From contig JAZOVJ010000027.1 in assembly GCA_045658645.1 (NCBI GenBank), positions 1 through 28,586 of the forward strand: DNA of 28,586 nucleotides, given 5' to 3'. Origin of the DNA: UBA1738 sp045658645 (GTDB lineage Bacteria > Bacillota > Clostridia > UBA1381). Position numbers and translations under genes: made by a program. Below are positions 22,802-28,586 of this stretch, one piece after another (within the stretch, counting starts at the first letter, position 1; every line of letters starts with the position of its first letter). The notes beneath the pieces were generated by a model, which had not been told where the DNA came from, made no database searches, and was given only the letters and a program-made list of their open reading frames with translations.

Positions 22802-22829
22802 AGCTGAACCGAAAGGTTCGGCTTTTTTT
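22802..22829 (+). terminator. Terminator of the OPT-PqqD unit
   Basis: AGCTGAACC pairs with GGTTCGGCT around GAAA (a GNRA tetraloop), followed by seven or eight Ts. Confidence 0.93.
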
Positions 22830-22842
22830 GTTGCAAAATAGG

Positions 22843-22871
22843 TTGACATCAGGGGATATTTATGGTACTAT
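22843..22871 (+). promoter_or_regulatory. Orphan rightward promoter
   Basis: TTGACA, 17 bases, TACTAT. The transcript would run antisense into the gene at 22893-23492, and no rightward gene follows. This could be a promoter whose gene was displaced by insertion of the mobile region. Confidence 0.55.
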
Positions 22872-22892
22872 CTGATACGGCTTTGACAACTT

Positions 22893-23492
22893 TTATATTT
22901 GTTTTTTTCTAATCCATTCACATACATTGTTTTTGGAAATTAATAATATATCAACATCCCCGCCAACACCATCATATTGCTTCGTGCTTTCTTCAAAGAT
23001 AAAATCGACAAACAAAAGAGCGCTTGAATAAATTTTATTTTCTTCATATTTTGCTGCTACAATATCCCAAGCAACATCTTTATCCTCGCCCGTAATATAT
23101 CGGGAGGACGATACATCTTGCACGACATCTTCTCCTAATTCTTTTAAATTAAATCTGTATATTTGTCTATTCGAATCAGTATAACCAGCAATATAGAACC
23201 AAGTATCTAAATCTTTTTTCTTTCCCTTTATATAATCAAGCAGTTCGATAGCAACATCATTTACATCTTTTTCTTTAAATGTTTGAGATGTAAAATCTTT
23301 TAAAAGATTCTCTATTGAGCAATTGTTTATATTTGCAGTGCCATGAAATGCAATAGCTATACGAGAATCACATATAAATACTTTATCTGTATTATCAGTG
23401 TATTTATATGGCGTGAAATTTGTATGGGTTAATCTACTATCGCCTGCAATTAACAACCCTTTATCGGTTTCCATAATAACAATAAGTGATAT
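22893..23492 (-). CDS. Ntn-hydrolase (proteasome beta-like) protein with a non-ATG start
   Basis: The product has the proteasome/HslV beta-subunit pattern: ETDKGLLIAGDSR, then DKVFICDSRIAIAFHG, the counterpart of the Lys33 and Gly47 region. The first ATG (23474) would start the protein at residue 6 of the fold. Reading upstream in frame, counting back from Asp17/Arg19 of GDSR places a serine exactly at position 1, the nucleophile position. Before that Ser is an ATA codon (23490-23492), and AGGAGA lies six bases upstream of it. I infer either AUA initiation or an ATG-to-ATA change that has damaged the gene. The full product is 199 residues, short of HslV-like partners or chaperones nearby. Its substrate is unknown. 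Confidence 0.72.
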   Translation of the reverse strand: MSLIVIMETDKGLLIAGDSRLTHTNFTPYKYTDNTDKVFICDSRIAIAFHGTANINNCSIENLLKDFTSQTFKEKDVNDVAIELLDYIKGKKKDLDTWFYIAGYTDSNRQIYRFNLKELGEDVVQDVSSSRYITGEDKDVAWDIVAAKYEENKIYSSALLFVDFIFEESTKQYDGVGGDVDILLISKNNVCEWIRKKQI

Positions 23493-23532
23493 TTGATTTC
23501 TCCTAATATTAAAAGTTTATGATATTTTACAA

Positions 23533-23566
23533 AAACTCCTTGCAACATTACATTTGCAAGGAGTTT
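23533..23566 (-). terminator. Terminator downstream of the integrase gene
   Basis: Thirteen-base perfect stem (AAACTCCTTGCAA / TTGCAAGGAGTTT, eight-base loop). On the minus strand it is followed by TTTTTG-like sequence (stem end plus two Ts), about 300 bases beyond the integrase stop. Confidence 0.65.
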
Positions 23567-23609
23567 AATAGTTAAGGTTCCTATTTAGTGCATAACCTTT
23601 TGCATATTA

Positions 23610-23638
23610 TGGCGTAAGTTTGGCGTAAATTGGCGTAT
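23610..23638. repeat. Triplet of direct repeats, possible integrase arm sites (1)
   Basis: TGGCGTAA occurs at 23610 and 23621 and as TGGCGTAT at 23631. Spacing of 11 and 10 bases puts the copies on one face of the helix. A related triplet lies at 23830-23859. Confidence 0.6.
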
Positions 23639-23829
23639 TTTTTAACTTTGCTAATTCGTCAAACCCGCTATTTTATTGTGTCTTTTAGATTATTACTTAT
23701 CCAACGGCTTCATTGTCGGGAATACACTTCGTACATCTATGTAACTTCTTATAAGTTATTATATCCCATAAATTCAAGCATTGTCAATACTTGATATTTC
23801 ACATATCTCCTTATATCTTTTTATATCTC

Positions 23830-23861
23830 TGTCGTAAAATGTCGTAAAAGTTGTCGTAAAA
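23830..23861. repeat. Triplet of direct repeats, possible integrase arm sites (2)
   Basis: TGTCGTAAAA occurs at 23830, 23840 and 23852, directly downstream of the integrase stop. It shares TGnCGTAA with the first triplet. Tn916 integrase binds arm-type direct repeats near the ends of its element through its N-terminal domain, so the same role is likely here. The 23493-23864 gap otherwise holds only the terminator and an AAGGTT..AACCTT inverted pair at 23574-23599. Confidence 0.6.
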
Positions 23862-23864
23862 CCA

Positions 23865-25133
23865 TCAACAGATTTTGATTTTACCTTCCAATCTTGCAAA
23901 AGATGCCTGTTTCCGCTCCTTTGTCGCTTCATTGTACACATTCATTGTCGTACTAATATCTGCATGTCCCATAATTTCCTGAATGATTTTTAAGTCTGTT
24001 TCATTTTCGCAAAATCTCGTACAAAAGGTATGTCTTAATGAATGACAACTGAAGTGTGGTATCAATATTGGCTCTCGGCGTTCCTTTGCTGCACGTTCCA
24101 TTTCCTGTTCGTTACAGGCGGTGTAAATGCGTTTTATGGCTCTGTTTATTGCATGGGGATTATGTACATATCCAAACCTATTTTTGAATACAAACCCTGA
24201 ATAACCGTCTATAACAGTTGTGTTAAAGCCTGTTTGTAACTGTCGCATTTTCTCTTGTAATAACGCTTTGCGTACCGCCTCAAACATTGGCACAATTCTT
24301 TTGCCTGATTCTGTTTTCGGTGTGGTAATGTGCATTTCGCATTTGCCGTTGTCCTGTTGCCTGTATATCAGGTTATGGTTGATTGATATAATACCATCTT
24401 TGAAATCACAATCTTTCCATGTCAACCCTATAAGTTCACCAACTCTGCACCCTGTACCAAGAAACACAGTAAACAAAGGCAACCAATGTTGATATTCTTT
24501 TGAATTAGCAACAAAATCAATGAACATTGCCTGTTGTTCTTCCGTAAGTGCGTGCCGTTTCGGTGTTTCCCAATTATGACTTTTCTTAATTTCACGCATC
24601 ACATCATCTGTTGGGTTTGTACGTATATAACCATCTCTAACCGCCATTGTAAATATGGGATGTAAAATTGTATGTATAGATTCCATACTGTTGGGTTTAA
24701 ATCCCTTTTCTAATATTAAGCTATTATAAAACTTCTTTATGTCGCTATACTTAATAGTAGAAATTCGTCTTTTACCGATTGAGATGCTTACATATTTTTT
24801 ATACATATATATGTAGTTTGTTCTTGTCGATTGTTTCAACTCTGTTTTACTTTCAATATAGGTATCATACAAATCATTCAATGTTTTACTGTTGGCATTG
24901 TGGGTACTGATACCATCTTCTAAATCCCGGCGTATTTGTTTTTCGATTTCTCGCAAACTCATAGCACACCTTTTTCCTTCAGGTACTTTGTCGGTATCAA
25001 CCAATTTCCAACTGTACGCACTTCTACGCACGCCGTTAGCATCTACATATTTAAACTCATACTTACCATCTTTACGTTGGCTCTCTCCATTATTTAAAAT
25101 TCGTTTCTTGTTATCTCTTCTCTTTTCAGACAC
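23865..25133 (-). CDS. int: Tn916-type tyrosine integrase
   Basis: Catalyses site-specific integration and excision. The product (422 residues) opens with the Tn916 Int signature SEKRRDNKKRIL, GESQRKDG and YSWKLVDTDKVP (arm-binding domain), then a SAM-like core-binding domain at about 80-180, and a catalytic domain with Arg230 (GTGCRVGELIGLTW), Lys273 (TPKTESGKR), His364 and Arg367 (HSLRHTFC), His390 (IMGHADIS) and the nucleophile Tyr400 (MNVYNEAT). All catalytic residues are present. The start is GTG at 25133, preceded by AAAGGAG at 9 bases and aligned with the Tn916 N-terminus; an ATG at 25163 is rejected. It lies 85 bases from xis, as in Tn916. Confidence 0.95.
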   Translation of the reverse strand: MSEKRRDNKKRILNNGESQRKDGKYEFKYVDANGVRRSAYSWKLVDTDKVPEGKRCAMSLREIEKQIRRDLEDGISTHNANSKTLNDLYDTYIESKTELKQSTRTNYIYMYKKYVSISIGKRRISTIKYSDIKKFYNSLILEKGFKPNSMESIHTILHPIFTMAVRDGYIRTNPTDDVMREIKKSHNWETPKRHALTEEQQAMFIDFVANSKEYQHWLPLFTVFLGTGCRVGELIGLTWKDCDFKDGIISINHNLIYRQQDNGKCEMHITTPKTESGKRIVPMFEAVRKALLQEKMRQLQTGFNTTVIDGYSGFVFKNRFGYVHNPHAINRAIKRIYTACNEQEMERAAKERREPILIPHFSCHSLRHTFCTRFCENETDLKIIQEIMGHADISTTMNVYNEATKERKQASFARLEGKIKIC

Positions 25134-25218
25134 TAAATAAATCTCCTTTCCGAAAAGAGCCATGATATAGTATGAAACTATTATACCATATCAGGCTCAA
25201 TTCGTCCATACATTAAAG

Positions 25219-25425
25219 TTAAATTACATTCTGTTTATCCATAAATTCTTCAAACAATCTTCTTTTTATCTGTTTGCGATTTCCGTTCCAAAACCAAAAA
25301 TCTGAATCAGGATTATTTTTGATTATTTCTCTTAACGTATTTTCGCCAATTCGAAAATAAACTGCCGCTTCTTCTATCGTTAGGGAATACTGCTCCCAAA
25401 TTGGTACTTCAATGTTTTTTCTCAT
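25219..25425 (-). CDS. xis: Tn916-type excisionase
   Basis: Small DNA-bending protein that directs the integrase toward excision. The 68-residue product follows Tn916 Xis closely in pattern: IPIWE-like VPIWEQYSLTIEEAA, then FRIGENTLREI, a glycine-asparagine turn NGNRKQIKRRLFEEF. It is a winged-helix MerR-like fold by family. AGGTG lies about nine bases before the ATG. It is 6 bases after the gene to its right and 85 before the integrase start, so it belongs to the same transcript. Confidence 0.93.
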   Translation of the reverse strand: MRKNIEVPIWEQYSLTIEEAAVYFRIGENTLREIIKNNPDSDFWFWNGNRKQIKRRLFEEFMDKQNVI

Positions 25426-25431
25426 ATTGGC

Positions 25432-26004
25432 TCACACCTCACCTTCAACAGCTTCATAATACTTTTGATTGATAGCCTTTATGTCGGTATTCATCAAAGC
25501 ATTATAAACCTTTTCGGGTACTTTATCTTTAAGTGCTTTTGCCTTATTAAACAATATTCCTTGTTTTATATCACAATAAATATCTAACGCTTCATTATAT
25601 GTATCAATGTCATCTGAAACAATAGGCTTTTTTCTATCAACAACTAAAACACGATATTTTCCGGTCTTTGAATTATACTTAATATTTGTTCTTCCAACCT
25701 CTAATGTTTCATAGAATGTATTTATGCTATGTGGTACTACCAAGCATAATTCAGGATGATATTGCTTGTTTCCATATTGAATAATATCTTTGTCGATATC
25801 CATCTGTGTTTCACCATCAATTTCATAGTAGTTGCTATCCAACCAAACGAAAAATGTTTCATACTTGTTTTCTAACCAATCATCACACATATATGTGCCT
25901 TCGTAACGTGGATTTTGCAACTGATAGTATTTTCCACATCTATTTTTCATATTGTTATGCTTCGTATGTTTTTCGGTATTTGTTAATTTTCTAAATTTAA
26001 TCAT
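25432..26004 (-). CDS. Phage-type protein of unknown function
   Basis: The 190-residue product from the ATG at 26004 has MKNRCGKYYQLQNPRY, then CDDWLENKYETFFVWL, then MDIDKDIIQYGNKQYHPELC and VVPHSINTFYE. The order W..F..W, lDKDI..GNK.Y.PE.C..VP..IN is common in phage and element proteins related to AP2/HNH homing enzymes, but I see no complete HNH metal site. A longer frame reaches a GTG at 26121 with GAGG 11 bases upstream; it adds 39 mostly hydrophobic residues, so the start is uncertain. It lies between the replication-type gene and xis and overlaps no neighbour. Confidence 0.6.
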   Translation of the reverse strand: MIKFRKLTNTEKHTKHNNMKNRCGKYYQLQNPRYEGTYMCDDWLENKYETFFVWLDSNYYEIDGETQMDIDKDIIQYGNKQYHPELCLVVPHSINTFYETLEVGRTNIKYNSKTGKYRVLVVDRKKPIVSDDIDTYNEALDIYCDIKQGILFNKAKALKDKVPEKVYNALMNTDIKAINQKYYEAVEGEV

Positions 26005-26235
26005 GTTTTTCACTTGTGCTATCAGCACCAATGAAAAGATTATTCTATTTACAATAATTAGTGCCAATGCACATATCCTTTCTTTAGTAAATATTAGAGC
26101 GTATTTACATGCTATAATCACCTATATGCTTTCCTCATATTTAGGTAATTGAATTGAAAGGATTTTGCTTGAAACCCTCATGTTCCAATGCTTTTAACTA
26201 TTTGCCCATTTTTGAAAATTAGTAATTTCTTACTA

Positions 26236-27153
26236 TTATTTTGAAAAGTATTCAATTATTTTAGACTTAATATCAGCTACAATAGCTTCTAAATCTTCTC
26301 TCTTGAAATACTCAATTTTATGATATTTCTTAAAATTGTATGCTTTATTTCGAGCAGCCTTTTCGTCTAACCCAATGAGCATTAACAACTTTTTCATTTG
26401 CGTACTTGTGAATATATAGCCTGTACGTGTCATTAAAAAACTATTAAGGCTTAAAAATTCTCTTTCACGTTTCGGCTTCTTCATATCTTCCAAATAAAGC
26501 TCTGACATATGATAGTTAAACTTGTCCTGTATGGCTTCAAACTCTTTAACTGCGTTATCTAATCGTTCAAACCATAATTTCACAAATTCAGTTTTAATGT
26601 CATTTCTCATTTTTTTGCTTCTTAATTCAAGTCTGCTACAATAAGGACTATGCCCTTGTGCTTCATCCTGTTTGTCGTAGTATTCAACCTCTCTATAATC
26701 ATTTTTTGTCGCAAGGCTTTTTTCTCTTCCGGTCCAAAAGTGCCTTGTGTCATAGGTGTTATAGTCGTTGGTTGATTTTGCAAAACATGCAATAAGCAAT
26801 CTATTTAGCTTGGTATAATCGGCATAAAAATTGCTGTCCATAGTATTGAAACTTAAATCAACACGATTCCAATCAAAATTTGTAATTCCAATATCATTAT
26901 ACAGTTTTTGCATAATTTCTTGAAATTCAGAATATGACGTTATGATATATCCGTTTCTGTCTTTGTTGGGGTTAACTCGTATGTAAGTTTTTACACCATT
27001 CGCATTGTCGTTTTCTCTTTTGTTGCAAGTTCTTATCAAATTGTGAGCATTTGCCCGTACTAAATCAACAGTATCATAAGTAAATCCGTTTGCAGTATGA
27101 ATACCAACGTAAGATTGTTTCTTGCTTAATGCGATTATTTTATTTTCATTCAT
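26236..27153 (-). CDS. Putative rolling-circle replication initiator / HUH-type protein
   Basis: The 305-residue product shows FDWNRVDLSFNT near the middle, RHFWTGREKS, then VEYYDKQDEAQGHSPYCSRLELRSKK, a pattern (strand, Tyr-Lys motif, then an R.E strand) like filamentous-phage gene II/X and Rep_trans-type initiators, in which a tyrosine nicks DNA. I infer replication or mobilisation of the element; a relaxase role is equally possible. The ATG at 27153 has AAGAGG 11 bases upstream; an ATG at 27261 adds 36 residues but lacks a ribosome-binding site. Assignment rests on motifs only. Confidence 0.5.
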   Translation of the reverse strand: MNENKIIALSKKQSYVGIHTANGFTYDTVDLVRANAHNLIRTCNKRENDNANGVKTYIRVNPNKDRNGYIITSYSEFQEIMQKLYNDIGITNFDWNRVDLSFNTMDSNFYADYTKLNRLLIACFAKSTNDYNTYDTRHFWTGREKSLATKNDYREVEYYDKQDEAQGHSPYCSRLELRSKKMRNDIKTEFVKLWFERLDNAVKEFEAIQDKFNYHMSELYLEDMKKPKREREFLSLNSFLMTRTGYIFTSTQMKKLLMLIGLDEKAARNKAYNFKKYHKIEYFKREDLEAIVADIKSKIIEYFSK

Positions 27154-27295
27154 AATATTTATAACCTCTTTCTTTAATTTTTTAGCATCAATAGCAAGTA
27201 AATCACGCTCTACTTGAATATTCTCTAAAATTTTTGCAAAAAAATTGAAATTTGAACGCATTTACGAAACACCGCTTTTTGATAAAAAATTGCAT

Positions 27296-27324
27296 AAAAA
27301 AAGCAAGGTATATTTCAACCTTGC
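27296..27324 (-). terminator. Terminator downstream of the resolvase frame
   Basis: GCAAGGT pairs with ACCTTGC around an eight-base loop, followed on the minus strand by seven Ts. It separates the resolvase remnant from the replication-type gene. Confidence 0.8.
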
Positions 27325-27345
27325 AAATTTTTAAATTTTTTACTG

Positions 27346-27894
27346 TTATTTGTTATCTCTCAAAATTCTATTTACTGTACTTCTTGATAATCCTGTTTCC
27401 TTTACAATATCAACAATTTTCATACCGCTATTGGCTAATGCTTTTACAACTTCTCCTTTTTCGTTTTGCTTTGACGGTCTACCACCATTTCGTCCACGTG
27501 CTTTCGCACTTACCAAACCTTCTTTTGTTCGTTGGCTTATCAAATCACGTTCCAACTGACTTAAACCGCTCATAACAGTTAAAAGGAAAGCATTGTAAGG
27601 ATTGTTGCTTGTGGTATCTAACCAAGTATCTTTCAAACTTCGTATAGTAGCACCCTTATTTTTGATTTTTTCGATTATATCCAACAAATCCTTTGTACTA
27701 CGTGAAATTCTTGTAAGGTCAGTAATGATTACTGTATCACCTTCGTTTAGTTCTTCGAACATTCTTTGTAGTTCAGGGCGGTCTTTTTTCGTGCCTGTGA
27801 TTTTTTCCTGATACAAAACCCTGTTATCTACACCAACTTCTTTTAAGGCATCTATCTGCCTGTCTAAATTTTGTCCCTCTGTTGAAACTTTTGC
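27346..27894 (-). pseudogene. Small serine resolvase/invertase, 5' end broken
   Basis: The frame matches small resolvases from the catalytic serine block (AKVSTEGQNLDRQIDALKE) through YQEKITGTKKDRPELQRM, DLTRISRSTKDLLDI, QLERDLISQRTKEGL and a C-terminal helix-turn-helix (MKIVDIVKETGLSRSTVNRIL given in part) ending 27346. Directly upstream of the serine block the frame reads GGT TAG GCA where resolvases have Gly-Tyr-Ala, so TAG replaces the conserved tyrosine codon, and no start codon is found before it. The first ATG (27816) gives 156 residues without the active-site serine. A functional product is unlikely unless a stop is bypassed. Only five or so residues are missing. Confidence 0.8.
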
Positions 27895-28176
27895 CTAACC
27901 ACATACACTACAAAAGACAAAACTACTTAGAAAAAAGGTATTAAGTGTGTTTAACAGATTTTTATAATCACCCCTTTCAAAAGAATAAATATCTATAAAA
28001 ACTGCGGTGATGCAGGTTGTTTTCAAGAAACCGACTGTCAAGTGTAATTTACTTATAAGATATTTATTTTATTATTGATATAAGTTTAAACTCCTTTTTT
28101 ATTAGCGGCAAAAAGCAACGAAATTGTTGGCGTTGTAGTAAAAATTTTAACATCTGACATCTAAAACATTTTACGT

Positions 28177-28214
28177 AAAAAAACGAGAGACCCTACCATT
28201 AGATAAGGTCTCTC
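28177..28214 (-). terminator. Terminator of the small RNA / leader transcript
   Basis: On the minus strand GAGAGACC pairs with GGTCTCTC around a 14-base loop, then G and seven Ts. Confidence 0.9.
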
Positions 28215-28390
28215 AACTTATATTTACAGAAAAGATGTTTTATGTACTCGGAGAGCAAAGCTCTCCGATATGCTACGGTCAAAGTGTTCTTACCAAAGAA
28301 TCGCCTACTGTAGTCATCTATATACTACACAGAAATAAAGGACTGTCTTGTATGACATAGACAAAAGAAAATGTGTCAGTTCCAACTGAC
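28177..28390 (-). ncRNA. Predicted small structured RNA or attenuated leader
   Basis: Between a strong promoter (28397-28425) and a strong terminator, about 214 bases would be transcribed leftward. It starts with a perfect hairpin (TGTCAGTT / AACTGACA, 28374-28391), then has GTAGT/ACTAC, TTCTT/AAGAA and an eight-base hairpin CGGAGAGC / GCTCTCCG (28249-28267). A 12-codon frame MTTVGDSLVRTL (28279-28317) precedes the last hairpin but lacks a ribosome-binding site. CTCTC of that hairpin could instead pair with GAGAG of the terminator, as in attenuators. I recognise no known RNA family: no T-box, 6S or riboswitch motif. No intact gene follows. Confidence 0.6.
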
Positions 28391-28396
28391 AATGTT

Positions 28397-28425
28397 ATTA
28401 TACCGCATAAAATCCGCTTTGTCAG
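28397..28425 (-). promoter_or_regulatory. Promoter of the small RNA / leader transcript
   Basis: CTGACA, 17 bases, TATAAT on the minus strand, ending 7 bases before the 5' hairpin. Confidence 0.85.
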
Positions 28426-28485
28426 CGCTTTTTTAAAAAAATTTTAAATTTTTATTAGCATTGTGCCAAAATTAATCCGCTTCTA

Positions 28486-28514
28486 TTGCAAATTCCGGAA
28501 CACTATGATATAAT
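28486..28514 (+). promoter_or_regulatory. Rightward promoter leading out of the window
   Basis: TTGCAA, 17 bases, TATAAT, followed by the palindrome CATTATAATG at 28534-28543, which could be an operator. It should drive a gene beyond the right edge. Confidence 0.7.
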
Positions 28515-28586
28515 TGGTATGCTACATTATACTCATTATAATGGGTTAATTGTATTCTTTTGTTTTATCGCTGTAAAGTGTACGCT

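Larger units (their letters stand above)
27895..28586. other. Non-coding right flank of the mobile region
   Basis: About 690 bases without a credible gene. On the minus strand GAAAGGGGTGATT (27969-27981) and AAAAAAGGAG (28091-28102) look like ribosome-binding sites not followed by an open frame, and TTGACA occurs near 28038, so genes may have been lost here. The stretch also holds the structured transcript described separately and an outward promoter at its right end. Confidence 0.5.

Noticed and set aside
23610..23861. CRISPR array
   Set aside because: The repeated units are only 8-10 bases with 2-4 base gaps, and no cas gene is present; arm-type binding sites fit better.
28160..28400. T-box or other known riboswitch
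   Set aside because: There is no GGGTGG-ACC T-box core before the terminator, no recognisable ligand-binding motif, and no intact regulated gene downstream.

Overview
The window looks like a chromosomal segment of a low-GC, endospore-forming Bacillota, most likely a gut-type Clostridia. The support is an alpha/beta-type small acid-soluble spore protein, strong AGGAGG ribosome-binding sites, sigma-A-like promoters with 17-base spacers, tRNA genes with encoded CCA, and a ribosomal alpha operon with rpsD between rpsK and rpoA. All assignments come from reading the sequence; no database search was possible.

Region by region. (1) 1-2971: rpsM-rpsK-rpsD-rpoA-rplQ closed by a terminator; the first 59 bases are an exact copy of an internal piece of rpsK, so the left edge looks chimeric or rearranged. 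(2) 2976-3401, minus: a spore protein gene followed 2 bases later by an unrecognised 54-codon gene. (3) 3559-9311, minus: parE-like, parC-like, a TagA/WecG glycosyltransferase and a thymidylate kinase, probably one operon from a consensus promoter at 9283-9311. (4) 9415-14171, plus: a Cys-rich YkgJ-type protein, topoisomerase III and FtsH. (5) 14174-16151, minus: a compact operon joining a microcompartment shell protein (EutS type), a EutP-type GTPase, IreB and a PHP-family tyrosine phosphatase, preceded by an XRE-like regulator. (6) 16692-17386: a second, divergent XRE regulator, then tRNA-Gln and tRNA-Leu with their own promoter and terminator. (7) 17479-22829, plus: a CNNM/CorC-type membrane protein behind a leader with a strong hairpin, a PepD dipeptidase, and an OPT peptide transporter coupled to a PqqD-like protein. 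The last three suggest peptide uptake and cleavage. (8) 22843-28586: a mobile region. It has a Tn916-type integrase and Xis, a phage-type unknown, a putative replication initiator and a broken serine resolvase, all on the minus strand, but none of the Tn916 conjugation genes. It is flanked by a proteasome-fold (Ntn) protein gene on the left and by a long non-coding stretch with a well-formed small RNA or attenuator on the right.

The most notable items are: the Ntn-hydrolase gene, whose catalytic Ser1 lies upstream of its first ATG, just after an ATA codon with a perfectly placed ribosome-binding site; the 28177-28425 structured transcript; two helically phased triplets of direct repeats beside the integrase that look like arm-type binding sites; the orphan EutS/EutP pair in an operon with phospho-signalling proteins; and the hairpin leader ahead of the CNNM gene. 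None is proven to be a new system; each has a stated test.
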